Of a stretch of 64,000 nt of DNA, positions 22,803 to 34,874 are shown in pieces (positions within the stretch are counted from its first letter, which is position 1; each line of letters begins with the position of its first letter). The position numbers and the translations under genes are program-made. The stretch comes from Enterobacter sp. CC120223-11 (GTDB taxonomy: Bacteria; Pseudomonadota; Gammaproteobacteria; Enterobacterales; Enterobacteriaceae): contig NZ_OBEF01000011.1 in NCBI RefSeq assembly GCF_900215375.1, positions 62,001-126,000 on the forward strand. The letters are read 5' to 3'. Below the pieces are notes generated by a model. That model did not search any database. It was not told the origin of the DNA and saw only the letters and a list, made by a program, of their open reading frames with translations.

Positions 22803-23545
22803 GTTTCGTCGTCATCATTCCCGCTCGCTACGCCTCTACCCGCTTGCCGGGCAAGCCTCTGCAGGATATCAACGGCAAACCGATGATTGTGCACGTGCTG
22901 GAGCGCGCGCGTGAGTCAGGTGCTGAGCGCATTATTGTTGCTACCGATCACGAAGAAGTCGCCCGCGCGGTTGAAGCCGCCGGTGGCGAAGTCTGCATGA
23001 CCCGCGCTGACCACCAGTCCGGCACCGAGCGTCTGGCGGAAGTTGTGGAAAAATGCGGATTCAGTGACGACACGCTTATCGTCAACGTGCAGGGCGACGA
23101 ACCGATGATCCCACCGGTCATTATTCGCCAGGTTGCAGAAAACCTCGCCGCCAGCCAGTCCGGCATGGCGACGCTGGCCGTGCCGATTCATGACGCAGAA
23201 GAAGCCTTTAACCCCAATGCGGTGAAAGTGGTCATGGATGCGCAAGGCTATGCGCTCTACTTCTCCCGCGCGACCATTCCGTGGGACAGAGATCGCTTCG
23301 CGCAAAGCCGTGACGCGATTGGCAATACATTGCTACGACATATCGGCATATACGGCTATCGTGCGGGCTTTATTCGCCGCTACGTTACCTGGGCGCCAAG
23401 CCCGCTGGAGCATATTGAGATGCTCGAGCAGCTGCGCGTGCTGTGGTACGGCGAAAAAATTCACGTTGCTGTGGCGAAAGAAGTGCCGGGCACCGGTGTG
23501 GATACGCCTGAAGATCTTGCCCGCGTTCGCGCTGAACTGCGCTAA
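22799..23545 (+). CDS. kdsB: 3-deoxy-manno-octulosonate cytidylyltransferase KdsB
   Basis: KdsB activates Kdo with CTP to give CMP-Kdo, the donor for the inner core of lipopolysaccharide. It has 248 residues, as in E. coli. The nucleotide-binding start [19 protein letters not shown], the NVQGDEPMI segment and the GIYGYR region are all present. It is translationally coupled to ycaR and followed by a terminator hairpin. With msbA and lpxK it forms a lipopolysaccharide-related neighbourhood. Confidence 0.98.
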   Translation: MSFVVIIPARYASTRLPGKPLQDINGKPMIVHVLERARESGAERIIVATDHEEVARAVEAAGGEVCMTRADHQSGTERLAEVVEKCGFSDDTLIVNVQGDEPMIPPVIIRQVAENLAASQSGMATLAVPIHDAEEAFNPNAVKVVMDAQGYALYFSRATIPWDRDRFAQSRDAIGNTLLRHIGIYGYRAGFIRRYVTWAPSPLEHIEMLEQLRVLWYGEKIHVAVAKEVPGTGVDTPEDLARVRAELR

Positions 23546-23554
23546 TTGCCTTAA

Positions 23555-23582
23555 CTCCCCTCTGCGCTGAGGGGAGCCTTTC
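23555..23582 (+). terminator. Terminator after kdsB
   Basis: The stem ctcccctc/gaggggag has a 6-base loop and is followed by a short CCTTTC stretch, 9 bases past the kdsB stop. Confidence 0.65.
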
Positions 23583-23689
23583 CCGCCTCGTATTCCCTCA
23601 CTTTTTGCCCCGTTTTTGATCTTAACCGGTGACATCTCCGGCGTCGGCGCTCATTATAAAAACAGTAGTCTTCACAGGGGTAACCAGAT

Positions 23690-24583
23690 ATGGAACAACT
23701 GCGTGCCGAACTGAGCCATCTGCTGGGTGAAAAGCTGAGTCGGGTGGAGTGCGTGAGTGAGAAAACGGATTCATCATTGTGGTCGCTCTACGATGCTCAG
23801 GGTCATCCGATGCCGTTGATGGCCCGAAGTTTTGTCACCCCCGGTCTTGCCAGACAGCTGGCCTGGAAAATATCGACCCTCGCCCGAAGCGGAACCGTGA
23901 GGATGCCGGTGGTCTACGGCGTGATGACTCACGAGGAACATCCCGGGCCGGATGTCCTGTTGCTCGAACGCCTGCGAGGGGTTCCCGTTGAGGCCCCGGC
24001 CAGAACGCCCGACCGCTGGGAACAGCTCAAAGATCAGATTGTAGAAGGCCTGCTGGCCTGGCACCGTCAGGACAGCGGTGGCTGCGTCGGCACCGTCGAC
24101 AGCACTCAGGAAAATCTCTGGCCGCTGTGGTACCGCCAGCGCGTGGAAGTGCTCTGGGGAACGCTGAATCTTTACAACAACACCGGGCTGACGATGCAGG
24201 ACAAACGCATTCTGTTTCGCACCCGCGAATGTCTGCCTGCGCTTTTTGACGGCTTCAATGACAACTGCGTGCTGGTCCACGGTAACTTTACGCTGCGCAG
24301 TATGCTGAAGGACTCACGCAGCGATCAGCTGCTGGCGATGGTCGGGCCGGGCATTATGCTCTGGGCTCCGCGCGAATATGAGCTGTTTCGCCTTGCGGAC
24401 AGCGGGCTTGCGGAAGGGCTGCTGTGGCGCTACCTCCAGCGCGCGCCGGTGGCGGAAGCCTTCCTATGGCGGCGCTGGTTGTATCTGTTGTGGGATGAAG
24501 TCTCGCAGTTGGTAAACACCGGGCGGTTTAACCGGGCGAACTTCGATCTTGCGGCGAAATCACTGCTCCCCTGGCTCGCCTGA
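23690..24583 (+). CDS. ycbJ: Phosphotransferase-fold protein YcbJ
   Basis: The 297-residue protein is the same length as E. coli YcbJ and very similar to it. It resembles aminoglycoside phosphotransferase/kinase folds: a Brenner-like segment VLVHGNFTLRSML is visible at about residues 196-208. The usual HGD aspartate is Asn, and the DxD-type metal-binding motif that should follow is replaced by GPGIMLWAPREYE. A catalytic role is therefore doubtful. No function is established. The gene is monocistronic, and its 3' end overlaps the convergent elyC gene by 24 bases. Confidence 0.9.
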   Translation: MEQLRAELSHLLGEKLSRVECVSEKTDSSLWSLYDAQGHPMPLMARSFVTPGLARQLAWKISTLARSGTVRMPVVYGVMTHEEHPGPDVLLLERLRGVPVEAPARTPDRWEQLKDQIVEGLLAWHRQDSGGCVGTVDSTQENLWPLWYRQRVEVLWGTLNLYNNTGLTMQDKRILFRTRECLPALFDGFNDNCVLVHGNFTLRSMLKDSRSDQLLAMVGPGIMLWAPREYELFRLADSGLAEGLLWRYLQRAPVAEAFLWRRWLYLLWDEVSQLVNTGRFNRANFDLAAKSLLPWLA

Positions 24584-25336
24584 GCCTTTGAGCCACTGCC
24601 AGATGCGCCCGAGCGTTTCGTAGCCCACGCGATCGCTGTGCATTAGCCAGACGGGTGAAGGAATGATGCGCTCCCACGGGTTCAGCGGCGAGTCAATGGC
24701 CAGCTGGTTTGCCGGGGCGGGCAGCGGGTGCAGCCCCTCATGCTGAAAGAAAATCATCGCGCGCGGTAAATGGGATGCAGAAGTCACTAACAGGAAAGGG
24801 GCCTCGCCAATCGCCTGCTTTACCGCCGCAGCTTCTTCTTCGGTGTCTTTTGGCGTATCAAGAACGATAATCTCGCTGCGCGGAACGCCGAGGCTTTCTG
24901 CTACGCGAGCGCCTGCTTCGCCGGTGCTTACCGGATTGGTTTTTGCCGCCGCGCCGGTGAAGATCATCTTCGCGCCCGGGTTTTGCTGCCATAAGCGTAT
25001 CCCTTCCGCAAGGCGCGGCAGGCTGTTACTGATCAGGTTTGAACTTGGGGCCCAGTCGTCGTTCCAGGTATAGCCGCCGCCCAGCACCACCACGTACTCA
25101 ACGCGTTCGCTTCCTCGCCAGGTGGGATAGGTGTTTTCAATCGGCCGCAGCAGGCCATCGGCAACGGGCTGCAGGCTCAACAGCAGCAGCGCCAGCCAGC
25201 CGAGACTAAGACAAATCTTACCGGTTCGCTGAAAACGACTGAACCAGAGCAGCGCCAGACCGAGCGCCATGACCAGCAGGAGAAACGGCAGCGGCAAAAT
25301 CAGACCACCAATAAACTTCTTTAGCGTAAAAAGCAT
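24560..25336 (-). CDS. elyC: Envelope biogenesis factor ElyC (YcbC)
   Basis: ElyC is a DUF218-family inner-membrane protein needed in E. coli for normal peptidoglycan synthesis at low temperature. It has 258 residues (259 in E. coli). Two hydrophobic segments occur near the N terminus (about 8-32 and 38-56). The DUF218 domain follows with the conserved VVLGGGYTWNDD (about 83-94), LTSASH-type VTSASHLPRAM and the C-terminal WLKGSGEP. It is convergent with ycbJ, with a 24-base overlap, and divergent from cmoM. Confidence 0.94.
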   Translation of the reverse strand: MLFTLKKFIGGLILPLPFLLLVMALGLALLWFSRFQRTGKICLSLGWLALLLLSLQPVADGLLRPIENTYPTWRGSERVEYVVVLGGGYTWNDDWAPSSNLISNSLPRLAEGIRLWQQNPGAKMIFTGAAAKTNPVSTGEAGARVAESLGVPRSEIIVLDTPKDTEEEAAAVKQAIGEAPFLLVTSASHLPRAMIFFQHEGLHPLPAPANQLAIDSPLNPWERIIPSPVWLMHSDRVGYETLGRIWQWLKGSGEPGEQ

Positions 25337-25458
25337 CCGTGTTGGTTCCTTTTTTAACCATCTGACAGGAGAGTGGCAGGGATATTACACCAGATAGCTT
25401 CCCTCTCGCTGTGGGTATGACAAAATAGCGGGTTTGTGGCAGTGAGTGGAGTCAGATC

Positions 25459-26253
25459 GTGCAGGATCGCAATTTCGATGGGATCGCAGAGCGCTTTTCG
25501 CGCAATATTTATGGCACCACCAAGGGCCAGCTGCGCCAGGCGATCCTCTGGCAGGATCTGGACAGGTTGCTGGATTCCTTCGGCGACAAGCCTTTACGCA
25601 TTCTGGACGGCGGCGGCGGGGCCGGGCAAACCGCAATTCGGATGGCAGAGCGTGGGCATCATGTTACCCTATGCGACCTGTCAGCCGAGATGATAGCCCT
25701 GGCAACAGAGGCCGCCGCGAAGAAAGGTGTGAGCCACAACATGCATTTCGTACAATGCCCGGTGCAGGACATTGCACAGCATTTGGAAAGCCCGGTTGAT
25801 CTGATATTGTGCCATGCAGTGCTCGAATGGGTGGGCAATCCGCAGGCGGTGTTAAGCGCTTTGTGGTCGGTACTGCGCCCGGGCGGCGCGCTGTCGTTAA
25901 TGTTCTACAATGCTAACGGTCTGCTGATGCACAACATGGTCGTCACCAACTTTGATTACGTCGAAGCGGGCATGCCAAAGACGCGTAAACGCAAGCTTTC
26001 GCCAGACTACCCGCGCGATCCGCAGCAGGTTTACGGCTGGCTGACTGATCTCGGCTTGCAGATCGTCGGCAAAACAGGCGTGCGGGTTTTTCATGACTAT
26101 CTGCGTGAAAAACATAAGCAGCACGAGCGCTACGAGCAGTTGCTGGCCTTAGAAACCCGCTATTGCCGGGAAGAACCCTGGGTTAGCCTGGGCCGCTACA
26201 TTCATGTCACCGCGCGAAAACCGCAGGTAGATACAAGGACTAACGATGAGTGA
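25459..26253 (+). CDS. cmoM: tRNA 5-carboxymethoxyuridine methyltransferase CmoM (SmtA)
   Basis: CmoM methylates the carboxyl of 5-carboxymethoxyuridine at the wobble position of some tRNAs, using S-adenosylmethionine. It has 264 residues against 261 in E. coli. The start is a GTG giving (M)[15 protein letters not shown], which matches E. coli from the first residue. The SAM-binding motif I is [15 protein letters not shown] (about 50-64). It is the first gene of the cmoM-mukFEB operon and overlaps mukF by 8 bases. Confidence 0.96.
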   Translation: MQDRNFDGIAERFSRNIYGTTKGQLRQAILWQDLDRLLDSFGDKPLRILDGGGGAGQTAIRMAERGHHVTLCDLSAEMIALATEAAAKKGVSHNMHFVQCPVQDIAQHLESPVDLILCHAVLEWVGNPQAVLSALWSVLRPGGALSLMFYNANGLLMHNMVVTNFDYVEAGMPKTRKRKLSPDYPRDPQQVYGWLTDLGLQIVGKTGVRVFHDYLREKHKQHERYEQLLALETRYCREEPWVSLGRYIHVTARKPQVDTRTNDE

Positions 26254-27568
26254 TTTTTCCCAGACAGTCCCCGAACTGGTTGCCTGGGCCAGAAAAAATG
26301 ATTTTTCGATCACGTTGCCGGTCGACAGGCTGTCGTTCCTGATGGCCGTGGCGACGCTGAACGGCGAACGGCTGGAAGGCGAGCTTACCGAAGGTGAGCT
26401 GATTGACGCTTTCCGCCACGTCAGTGATGCGTTTGAGCAAACCAGCGAAACCATCAGCGTGCGTGCCAACAACGCGATTAACGACATGGTGCGTCAACGT
26501 CTGCTGAACCGCTTTACCAGCGAACTCACCGAAGGCAACGCGATCTATCGCCTGACGCCGCTCGGCATCGGCATTACGGACTATTACATTCGCCAGCGTG
26601 AGTTTTCCACGCTGCGCCTCTCCATGCAGCTGTCTATCGTCGGCGGTGAACTGAAGCGTGCGGCAGACGCAGCAGACGAGGGCGGCGATGAGTTTCACTG
26701 GCATCGCAACGTTTATGCGCCGCTGAAATACTCGGTGGCGGAAATCTTCGACAGCATCGATCTGACCCAGCGTGTGATGGATGAGCAGCAGCAATCGGTC
26801 AAAGACGACATCGCTCAGCTGCTGAACAAAGACTGGCGCGCGGCAATTTCAAGCTGCGAAATGCTGCTGTCTGAGACTTCCGGCACGCTGCGTGAACTGC
26901 AGGATACGCTGGAAGCGGCGGGCGATAAGCTGCAGGCCAACCTGCTGCGTATTCAGGATTCGACCATGGCGCACGACGATCTCCACTTCGTCGACAGGCT
27001 GGTCTTCGACCTGCAAAGCAAACTCGACCGCATCGTCAGCTGGGGCCAGCAGGCCATCGATCTGTGGATCGGCTACGACCGTCACGTACACAAATTTATC
27101 CGTACCGCTATCGATATGGATAAAAACCGCGTCTTCGCTCAGCGTCTGCGTGTTTCCGTGCAGAACTACTTTGATGCGCCGTGGGCGCTGACGTATGCCA
27201 ACGCCGACCGCCTCTTCGACATGCGTGACGAAGAGATGACGCTGCGTGATGAAGAGGTGACCGGCGAGCTTCCGCCGGATCTGGAGTATGAAGAGTTCAA
27301 CGAAATCCGTGAGCAGCTGGCGGCGCTGATTGAAGCGCAGCTGGTTATCTACAAAGAGAAAGGATTGCCGCTGGATTTAGGCCTGGTGGTGCGCGAATAT
27401 CTGGCGCAGTACCCACGTGCTCGCCATTTCGACGTGGCGCGTATCGTGGTCGATCAGGCCGTCCGGCTGGGCGTAGCACAAGCAGATTTCACCGGACTGC
27501 CGCCGAAGTGGCAGCCGATTAATGATTACGGAGCCAAGGTACAGGCACATGTCATCGACAAATATTGA
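26246..27568 (+). CDS. mukF: Chromosome partition kleisin MukF
   Basis: MukF is the kleisin subunit that bridges the MukB heads and holds MukE in the SMC-like MukBEF complex, which compacts and segregates the chromosome. It has 440 residues, as in E. coli. The N-terminal winged-helix dimerisation region (about 1-115), central helical region and C-terminal winged-helix part that binds the MukB head all match in order. It overlaps cmoM by 8 bases and mukE by 20 bases, consistent with coupled translation of a fixed-ratio complex. Confidence 0.97.
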   Translation: MSDFSQTVPELVAWARKNDFSITLPVDRLSFLMAVATLNGERLEGELTEGELIDAFRHVSDAFEQTSETISVRANNAINDMVRQRLLNRFTSELTEGNAIYRLTPLGIGITDYYIRQREFSTLRLSMQLSIVGGELKRAADAADEGGDEFHWHRNVYAPLKYSVAEIFDSIDLTQRVMDEQQQSVKDDIAQLLNKDWRAAISSCEMLLSETSGTLRELQDTLEAAGDKLQANLLRIQDSTMAHDDLHFVDRLVFDLQSKLDRIVSWGQQAIDLWIGYDRHVHKFIRTAIDMDKNRVFAQRLRVSVQNYFDAPWALTYANADRLFDMRDEEMTLRDEEVTGELPPDLEYEEFNEIREQLAALIEAQLVIYKEKGLPLDLGLVVREYLAQYPRARHFDVARIVVDQAVRLGVAQADFTGLPPKWQPINDYGAKVQAHVIDKY

Positions 27569-28259
27569 ACACGTGATGCCAGTTAAGCTGGCACAGGCCC
27601 TGGCCAATCCGTTATTTCCGGCGCTGGACAGCGCCCTGCGTTCCGGCCGTCATATTGGTCTGGACGAACTGGACAACCACGCCTTTCTGATGGACTTCCA
27701 GGAGTACCTGGAAGAATTTTACACCCGCTATAACGTGGAACTGATTCGTGCGCCGGAAGGATTCTTCTATTTGCGCCCGCGTTCCACCACGCTGATTCCA
27801 CGCTCGGTGCTTTCCGAGCTCGACATGATGGTCGGCAAAATCCTCTGCTATCTCTATCTCAGCCCGGAGCGTCTGGCCAACGAGGGGATTTTCAGCCAGC
27901 AGGAGCTGTATGACGAACTGCTGAGCCTCGCCGATGAAACCAAACTGCTGAAACTGGTCAATAACCGCTCAACGGGGTCAGATTTGGACCGCCAGAAGCT
28001 GCAGGAAAAAGTGCGTTCATCGCTGAACCGCCTGCGCCGTCTGGGCATGGTGTGGTTTATGGGCCATGACAGCAGCAAATTCCGCATCACGGAATCGGTG
28101 TTCCGCTTCGGCGCAGACGTCCGCTCCGGCGATGACGCCCGCGAAGCGCAGCTGCGCATGATCCGCGATGGCGAAGCGATGGCGATTGAAAACCATCTGC
28201 AGCTCAATGATGAGAACGACGATGCTCAGCCGGATACGGATAGCGGGGAGGAAGAATAA
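27549..28259 (+). CDS. mukE: Chromosome partition protein MukE
   Basis: MukE binds MukF and DNA in the MukBEF complex. It has 236 residues from the ATG giving [16 protein letters not shown], matching the 234-residue E. coli protein. The upstream in-frame ATG inside mukF is rejected on that basis. It is built of winged-helix domains with an acidic C-terminal tail (about 215-236) that is slightly longer than in E. coli. Its start lies 20 bases inside mukF, and its TAA shares one base with the mukB ATG (TAATG). Confidence 0.96.
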   Translation: MSSTNIEHVMPVKLAQALANPLFPALDSALRSGRHIGLDELDNHAFLMDFQEYLEEFYTRYNVELIRAPEGFFYLRPRSTTLIPRSVLSELDMMVGKILCYLYLSPERLANEGIFSQQELYDELLSLADETKLLKLVNNRSTGSDLDRQKLQEKVRSSLNRLRRLGMVWFMGHDSSKFRITESVFRFGADVRSGDDAREAQLRMIRDGEAMAIENHLQLNDENDDAQPDTDSGEEE

Positions 28260-31200
28260 TGATTGAACGCGGTAAATTCCGTTCACTGACCCTGATTAAC
28301 TGGAACGGCTTCTTCGCCCGAACCTTTGATCTTGATGAACTGGTCACCACGCTTTCGGGCGGCAACGGGGCCGGTAAATCCACGACGATGGCTGCGTTTG
28401 TTACGGCGCTTATTCCCGATCTGACGCTGCTGCACTTCCGTAACACCACCGAAGCCGGTGCGACCAGCGGTTCCCGCGATAAAGGTCTGCACGGGAAGCT
28501 GAAAGCGGGTGTCTGTTATTCGATGCTCGACGTGATGAACTCGCGTCACCAGCGCGTGCTGGTGGGCGTGCGCCTGCAGCAGGTTGCCGGACGCGATCGC
28601 AAAGTGGACATCAAGCCGTTTGCTATCCAGGGTCTGCCGATGTCCTTCCAGCCAACGCAGCTGGTGACGGAAACCCTTAGCGATCGCCAGGCTCGCGTGC
28701 TGACGCTTCAGGAGCTGAAAGAGAAGGTCGAAGAGATTGAAGGCGTGCAGTTCAAGCAGTTCAACTCCATCACCGATTACCACTCGCTGATGTTCGATTT
28801 GGGCGTCGTCGCGCGTCGTTTGCGCTCCGCCTCGGACCGCAGCAAATACTACCGCCTGATTGAAGCCTCGCTGTACGGCGGGATCTCCAGCGCCATTACC
28901 CGCTCGCTGCGCGATTACCTGCTGCCGGAAAACAGCGGTGTGCGTAAAGCGTTCCAGGATATGGAAGCGGCGCTGCGCGAAAACCGCATGACGCTGGAAG
29001 CGATTCGCGTCACCCAGTCGGACCGTGACCTTTTCAAGCACCTGATTTCCGAAGCGACAGATTACGTAGCGGCGGACTACATGCGCCACGCCAACGAGCG
29101 CCGTGTGCATCTGGACAAGGCGCTGGAGTTTCGTCGTGAGCTGCTGACCTCGCGTCAGCAGCTGGCCTCCGAACAGTACAAACACGTCGATATGGCGCGT
29201 GAGCTGCAGGAGCATAACGGCGCAGAAGGCGACCTTGAAGCCGATTACCAGGCCGCGAGCGATCACCTGAACCTTGTGCAGACGGCGCTGCGTCAGCAGG
29301 AAAAAATCGAACGTTACGAATCCGATCTCGACGAGCTGCAAATCCGTCTCGAAGAGCAGAATGAAGTCGTAGCCGAAGCCGCCGAACAGCAGGAAGAAAA
29401 TGAAGCCCGCGCCGAAGCCGCAGAACTGGAAGTGGATGAGCTGAAAAGCCAGCTTGCCGACTACCAGCAGGCGCTGGATGTGCAGCAAACTCGCGCCATT
29501 CAGTACAGCCAGGCACTTCAGGCGCTAGCCCGTGCGAAAGAACTTTGCCATCTGCCGGATCTGAACCCGGAGAGCGCCGACGAATGGCTGGAAACCTTCC
29601 AGGCCAAAGAGCAGGAAGCGACCGAGAAACTGCTGTCGCTCGAACAGAAAATGAGCGTGGCGCAAACCGCCCACAGCCAGTTCGAGCAGGCGTATCAGCT
29701 GGTGGCTGCCATCAACGGGCCGCTGGGGCGTGATGAAGCCTGGGACGTGGCGCGTGATTTGCTGCGTGAAGGCGTGAATCAGCGCCATCAGGCAGAACAG
29801 GCCCACGGCCTGCGCGGTCGCCTGAACGAACTTGAACAGCGCTTACGTGAGCAGCAGGATGCCGAGCGTCTGCTGGCAGAATTCTGCAAGCGTCAGGGCC
29901 GTCATATTGAGATTGACGAGCTGGAAGCGCTGCACCAGGAGCTGGAAGAGCGGATTTCCTCCCTCTCCGACAGCGTAACCTCCGCCAGCGAGCAACGCAT
30001 GACGCTGCGCCAGGAGCTGGAGCAACTTCAGGGCCGTACTCAGACGCTGTTGCAGCGCGCACCAGTCTGGCTTGCGGCGCAAAGCAGCCTGACGCAGCTC
30101 TGCGAGCAGAGCGGGGAAGAGTTTGAGTCCAGCCAGGATGTTACCGAGTTCCTGCAACAGCTGCTGGAACGCGAGCGTGAAGCGATTGTAGAACGTGATG
30201 AAGTGGGCGCGCGCAAACGTGCCGTTGACGATGAAATCGAACGTTTAAGTCAGCCTGGTGGTTCCGAAGATCAGCGCCTGAATACGCTGGCCGAACGCTT
30301 CGGTGGCGTGCTGTTGTCGGAAATCTATGACGACGTCAGCCTCGAAGATGCGCCGTACTTCTCCGCACTTTATGGCCCGTCTCGTCACGCCATCGTGGTG
30401 CCGGATCTGTCGCTTATCGCCGATCAGCTCGAGGGTCTGGAAGACTGTCCGGAAGATCTCTACCTCATCGAAGGGGATCCGCAGTCCTTCGATGACAGCG
30501 TGTTCAGCGTCGACGAGCTGGAAAAAGCGGTGGTGGTAAAAATCGCCGACCGCCAGTGGCGCTACTCCCGCTTCCCGTCGCTGCCGCTGTTTGGACGTGC
30601 GGCGCGTGAAAACCGCATCGAAGCGCTGCACGCCGAGCGTGAAACGCTTTCAGAACGCTTCGCCACGCTGTCGTTTGACGTGCAGAAAACGCAGCGTCTG
30701 CATCAGGCCTTCAGCCGCTTTATCGGCAGCCATTTAGCCGTGGCGTTTGAAGCGGATCCGGAAGCGGAAATTCGCAAGCTGAATACTCGTCGCGGTGAGC
30801 TTGAGCGTGCGCTCAGCAACCACGAAAACGACAACCAGCAGAGCCGTGCGCAGTTCGAACAGGCGAAAGAGGGCGTGGCGCAGCTGAACCGCCTGCTGCC
30901 GCGCCTGAATCTGCTGGCTGACGAAACCCTTGCCGATCGCGTCGATGAAATCCAGGAGCGCCTCGACGAAGCCCAGGAAGCTGCGCGCTTTATTCAGCAG
31001 CACGGCAACCAGCTGGCCAAACTGGAGCCGATCGTTTCGGTCCTGCAAAGTGACCCGGAACAGTTCGAACAGCTGAAAGAGGATTACACGTACTCGCAGC
31101 AGGTGCAGCGCGAAGCGCGTCAGCAGGCGTTTGCCCTGACGGAAGTGGTACAGCGCCGCGCGCACTTTGGCTATTCAGATTCAGCAGCGATGCTGGATGG

Positions 31201-32707
31201 CAATACCGATCTGAACGAGAAGCTGCGCCAGCGTCTGGAGCAGGCGGAAGCCGAGCGTGCCCGTGCGCGTGAAGCTTTGCGTACTCACGCCACGCAGCTC
31301 AGCCAGTACAGCCAGGTGATGGCCTCGCTGAAAAGCTCCTTCGACACCAAGAAAGAGCTGCTGACGGATTTACACCGTGAATTGCAGGATATCGGCGTTC
31401 GTGCCGACAGCGGTGCAGAAGAGCGCGCGCGTTCCCGCCGCGATGAGCTGCACACGCAGCTTTCCAATAACCGTAACCGCCGCAGTCAGCTTGAGAAAGG
31501 TCTGACCTTCTGCGAAGCGGAAATGGATAACCTGACCCGCAAACTGCGCAGTCTGGAACGTAACTACCTCGAAATGCGTGAGCAGGTAGTGAGCGCGAAA
31601 GCGGGCTGGTGCGCGGTGATGCGCCTGGTGAAAGACAACAACGTCGAACGTCGTCTGCACCGTCGCGAGCTGGCGTATCTCTCCGCTGACGATCTGCGTT
31701 CAATGTCGGATAAGGCGCTCGGTGCGCTGCGTCTGGCTGTGGCAGATAACGAACACCTGCGCGACGTGCTGCGCATGTCGGAAGATCCGAAACGTCCTGA
31801 GCGTAAAATTCAGTTCTTCGTGGCGGTGTATCAGCATCTGCGTGAACGTATTCGTCAGGATATTATTCGCACCGACGACCCGGTTGAAGCCATCGAGCAG
31901 ATGGAAATCGAACTGGGCCGTCTGACGGAAGAATTGACGGCGCGTGAGCAGAAGCTGGCCATCAGCTCCCGCAGCGTGGCGAATATCATTCGCAAGACGA
32001 TTCAGCGCGAGCAGAACCGTATCCGCATGCTCAACCAGGGCCTGCAGAGCGTGTCGTTTGGTCAGGTGAACAGCGTGCGTCTGAACGTCAACGTCCGTGA
32101 GACGCACTCTCAGCTTCTGGAAGTGCTGGCCGCTCAGCATGAGCAGCATCAGGATCTGTTCAACAGCAACCGTCTGACCTTCTCAGAAGCGCTGGCGAAG
32201 CTCTATCAGCGCCTGAACCCGCAGATCGATATGGGTCAGCGCACGCCGCAGACCATCGGTGAAGAGCTGCTGGACTACCGTAACTATCTCGAAATGGATG
32301 TTGAAGTTAACCGTGGTTCCGATGGTTGGCTGCGTGCGGAATCAGGTGCGCTGTCGACGGGTGAAGCGATCGGTACCGGGATGTCGATTCTGGTGATGGT
32401 GGTTCAGAGCTGGGAAGAGGAGTCTCGTCGCCTGCGTGGCAAAGACATCTCGCCTTGCCGTCTGCTGTTCCTTGATGAAGCAGCACGTCTGGATGCTCGT
32501 TCTATCGCCACGCTGTTTGAACTGTGTGACCGTCTGGAGATGCAGCTCATCATCGCGGCGCCGGAAAACATCAGTCCGGAGAAAGGCACTACCTATAAAC
32601 TGGTGCGTAAGGTCTTCCACAATACCGAACACGTACATGTGGTCGGACTGCGTGGCTTCGCGGCTCAGCTGCCGGAGACGCTGCCCGGCACGGCGGATGC
32701 TTCGTAG
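28259..32707 (+). CDS. mukB: Chromosome partition SMC-like ATPase MukB
   Basis: MukB is the SMC-like ATPase of MukBEF. It has 1482 residues (1486 in E. coli). Order: N-terminal half-head with Walker [10 protein letters not shown] (34-42); long coiled coils rich in Glu, Gln and Arg (about 340-640 and 830-1200) around a hinge (about 650-780, including [20 protein letters not shown]); C-terminal half-head with the signature region [14 protein letters not shown] and Walker [12 protein letters not shown]. The hinge side also binds topoisomerase IV in E. coli. It is the last gene of the operon, closed by a strong terminator. Confidence 0.98.
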   Translation: MIERGKFRSLTLINWNGFFARTFDLDELVTTLSGGNGAGKSTTMAAFVTALIPDLTLLHFRNTTEAGATSGSRDKGLHGKLKAGVCYSMLDVMNSRHQRVLVGVRLQQVAGRDRKVDIKPFAIQGLPMSFQPTQLVTETLSDRQARVLTLQELKEKVEEIEGVQFKQFNSITDYHSLMFDLGVVARRLRSASDRSKYYRLIEASLYGGISSAITRSLRDYLLPENSGVRKAFQDMEAALRENRMTLEAIRVTQSDRDLFKHLISEATDYVAADYMRHANERRVHLDKALEFRRELLTSRQQLASEQYKHVDMARELQEHNGAEGDLEADYQAASDHLNLVQTALRQQEKIERYESDLDELQIRLEEQNEVVAEAAEQQEENEARAEAAELEVDELKSQLADYQQALDVQQTRAIQYSQALQALARAKELCHLPDLNPESADEWLETFQAKEQEATEKLLSLEQKMSVAQTAHSQFEQAYQLVAAINGPLGRDEAWDVARDLLREGVNQRHQAEQAHGLRGRLNELEQRLREQQDAERLLAEFCKRQGRHIEIDELEALHQELEERISSLSDSVTSASEQRMTLRQELEQLQGRTQTLLQRAPVWLAAQSSLTQLCEQSGEEFESSQDVTEFLQQLLEREREAIVERDEVGARKRAVDDEIERLSQPGGSEDQRLNTLAERFGGVLLSEIYDDVSLEDAPYFSALYGPSRHAIVVPDLSLIADQLEGLEDCPEDLYLIEGDPQSFDDSVFSVDELEKAVVVKIADRQWRYSRFPSLPLFGRAARENRIEALHAERETLSERFATLSFDVQKTQRLHQAFSRFIGSHLAVAFEADPEAEIRKLNTRRGELERALSNHENDNQQSRAQFEQAKEGVAQLNRLLPRLNLLADETLADRVDEIQERLDEAQEAARFIQQHGNQLAKLEPIVSVLQSDPEQFEQLKEDYTYSQQVQREARQQAFALTEVVQRRAHFGYSDSAAMLDGNTDLNEKLRQRLEQAEAERARAREALRTHATQLSQYSQVMASLKSSFDTKKELLTDLHRELQDIGVRADSGAEERARSRRDELHTQLSNNRNRRSQLEKGLTFCEAEMDNLTRKLRSLERNYLEMREQVVSAKAGWCAVMRLVKDNNVERRLHRRELAYLSADDLRSMSDKALGALRLAVADNEHLRDVLRMSEDPKRPERKIQFFVAVYQHLRERIRQDIIRTDDPVEAIEQMEIELGRLTEELTAREQKLAISSRSVANIIRKTIQREQNRIRMLNQGLQSVSFGQVNSVRLNVNVRETHSQLLEVLAAQHEQHQDLFNSNRLTFSEALAKLYQRLNPQIDMGQRTPQTIGEELLDYRNYLEMDVEVNRGSDGWLRAESGALSTGEAIGTGMSILVMVVQSWEEESRRLRGKDISPCRLLFLDEAARLDARSIATLFELCDRLEMQLIIAAPENISPEKGTTYKLVRKVFHNTEHVHVVGLRGFAAQLPETLPGTADAS

Positions 32708-32730
32708 CAAGTCAGTTCAGTTCTGAGACA

Positions 32731-32756
32731 AAGGCGACAGTGATGTCGCCTTTTTT
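32731..32756 (+). terminator. Rho-independent terminator of the cmoM-mukFEB operon
   Basis: The stem aaggcgaca/tgtcgcctt has a gtga loop and a run of six T. Confidence 0.92.
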
Positions 32757-32892
32757 GTTATCCATTTTTGGCTCCGATGGTTGTATTATCTTTAATCTTC
32801 TTTACATTTGGTCAGGCAAAAGCGTTTTCGCCTTCATATACTGAGAGTAAGCCCCGGTTCGGTGGGCAGTAATGAGAGACAGGGGGCAAGGG

Positions 32893-34695
32893 ATGTCACT
32901 GGAAAAATTATATGGTCGTCGGCTGTCAGCGCTGAGTTTATGCCTGGCGCTGGCATTTGCTCCACTGTTTAGCGTTCAGGCTGATGAGCCTGAACTAGTA
33001 CCGACGGACGGTTCCGCCACGCTCGGCGATGCGTCACAGGCAATGGCGCAGGCGGACGGTCAGGCGCCTGCCGTGGCGATGATGGCTGGCATTCAGCCGC
33101 TGCCGGAGGGCGCTGCGGCGAAAAGTCGGGCCGATATTCAGTCGCTGCTGCCAGCAAACGCCACCCCGGTTTATATGAACCAACTGGCGGCGCTCTATGC
33201 CGCCAGATCCATGAAGCCGATGTGGGAAAACCGTGATGCCGTTCAGGCGTTTCAGCAGCAGCTTGCCGAAGTGGCGATTGCCGGTTTTCAGCCTCAGTTC
33301 ACGCACTGGGTCGAGTTACTGACAGATCCTGCCGTGACCGGTATGGCGCGTGACGTCGTGCTTTCCGATGCGATGATGGGTTATCTCCATTTCATCAGTA
33401 ATATTCCGATGCAGGGCAACCGCTGGCTCTACAGCGATAAGCCTTATGCGCTCTCCACGCCGCCGCTGTCGGTCATTAACCAGTGGCAGCTGGCACTCGA
33501 TAACGGTGCGCTACCGCAGTTTGTGGCAAATCTGGCACCTCAGCATCCTCAGTATGCCGCGATGCACCAGGCGCTGCTGGCACAGCTTACGGACACCCGC
33601 CCGTGGCCACAGCTCACGGCGGTAACCAAGCTTTCTCCAGGCCAGTGGAGCAAAGATATCCCGGCACTGCGCGAGATCCTGCAACGTACCGGCATGATGG
33701 ATTCTGCGCCGAATATTGCGCTGCCGGGTGATGTGGTCAGCCCGTCAGCTCAGCCCGCGAAAAAAGCGAAAGCAAGCAGTAACGCCCCCGCGGTGTATGA
33801 CCGACAGCTGGTGGATGCGGTAAAACGCTTCCAGGCGTGGCAAGGGTTAGGTGCCGATGGCGTCATCGGCCAGTCGACGCGTGACTGGCTCAACGTCAGC
33901 CCGGCGCAGCGTGCGGGCGTGCTGGCCTTGAATATTCAGCGATTACGTCTGCTGCCTGGAAAATTGTCCACCGGCATTATGGTCAACATTCCGGCTTATT
34001 CCCTGGTGTATTACCTCGATGGCAATCAGGTTCTGGATTCTCGCGTAATTGTCGGACGTCCGGACCGTAAAACGCCGATGATGAGCAGCGCGTTGAACAA
34101 CGTTGTCGTCAACCCGCCGTGGAACGTGCCGCCGACGCTTGCCCGTAAGGATATTTTGCCTAAAGTGCAGAATGATCCTGGCTACCTGGAACAGCATGGC
34201 TATACGGTGATGCGCGGCTGGAACAGCAGAGAGGCGCTGAATCCTTACAACATCGACTGGTCGACAATTACGGCCTCAAACCTGCCGTTCCGCTTCCAGC
34301 AGGCGCCGGGGGCACGAAACTCGCTGGGCCGTTATAAGTTCAATATGCCGAGTTCAGATGCTATCTATCTGCACGATACGCCGAACCACAATCTGTTCCA
34401 GAAGGATGCCCGGGCGCTGAGTTCAGGCTGCGTTCGCGTCAATAAGGCCTCGGAACTGGCTAATATGCTGTTACAGGATGCGGGCTGGAACGACACGCGA
34501 ATCTCAGATGCGCTCAAGCAAGGTGATACTCGCTACGTCAATATCCGCCAGAGCATCCCGGTTAATCTGTATTATCTGACGGCGTTTGTTGGGGCAGACG
34601 GTAAGGCACAATATCGAACAGATATTTACAATTACGATCTCACTGCGCGATCTGGCGCACAAATTCTGCCAAAAGCGGAACAATTAATCAGGTAA
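32893..34695 (+). CDS. ldtD: L,D-transpeptidase LdtD (YcbB)
   Basis: LdtD makes 3-3 cross-links in peptidoglycan and lets cells survive some beta-lactams and outer-membrane stress. A start at 32893 gives 600 residues and has AGGGGG six bases upstream. An ATG seven codons earlier is possible but less well placed. A signal peptide is visible, ending near SVQA. Order: signal (1-29), scaffold domain, a peptidoglycan-binding domain around [18 protein letters not shown], and the YkuD catalytic domain with HDTPNHNLF and SSGCVRVN (catalytic Cys513). E. coli has 615 residues; the linker before the binding domain is shorter here. mepK follows. Confidence 0.94.
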   Translation: MSLEKLYGRRLSALSLCLALAFAPLFSVQADEPELVPTDGSATLGDASQAMAQADGQAPAVAMMAGIQPLPEGAAAKSRADIQSLLPANATPVYMNQLAALYAARSMKPMWENRDAVQAFQQQLAEVAIAGFQPQFTHWVELLTDPAVTGMARDVVLSDAMMGYLHFISNIPMQGNRWLYSDKPYALSTPPLSVINQWQLALDNGALPQFVANLAPQHPQYAAMHQALLAQLTDTRPWPQLTAVTKLSPGQWSKDIPALREILQRTGMMDSAPNIALPGDVVSPSAQPAKKAKASSNAPAVYDRQLVDAVKRFQAWQGLGADGVIGQSTRDWLNVSPAQRAGVLALNIQRLRLLPGKLSTGIMVNIPAYSLVYYLDGNQVLDSRVIVGRPDRKTPMMSSALNNVVVNPPWNVPPTLARKDILPKVQNDPGYLEQHGYTVMRGWNSREALNPYNIDWSTITASNLPFRFQQAPGARNSLGRYKFNMPSSDAIYLHDTPNHNLFQKDARALSSGCVRVNKASELANMLLQDAGWNDTRISDALKQGDTRYVNIRQSIPVNLYYLTAFVGADGKAQYRTDIYNYDLTARSGAQILPKAEQLIR

Positions 34696-34874
34696 ATGAA
34701 GAAGTTCAGATAATTCAGTTGTCGTATCTATGCGTCATTCAGGGTCCGGATCGCTACAGGGCCCGGATTGACTGGGGTCAGGGAGCCTTGACGTCGCTTC
34801 TTTCGGCGGTTAAGGTGCCCTACGTGCGCCAGAAGTGCATAAATAACGATCACTTACTTGTAGACCTGATTATC

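Noticed and set aside
28283-29488. 401-codon minus-strand frame opposite mukB
   Set aside because: It is antisense to the conserved head and coiled-coil coding region of mukB; His/Gln/Leu-rich composition is typical of a shadow frame.
34719-34874. Possible 52-residue N-terminal extension of mepK
   Set aside because: The twin-arginine signal and the match to E. coli begin at 34875; the upstream codons look like leader DNA.
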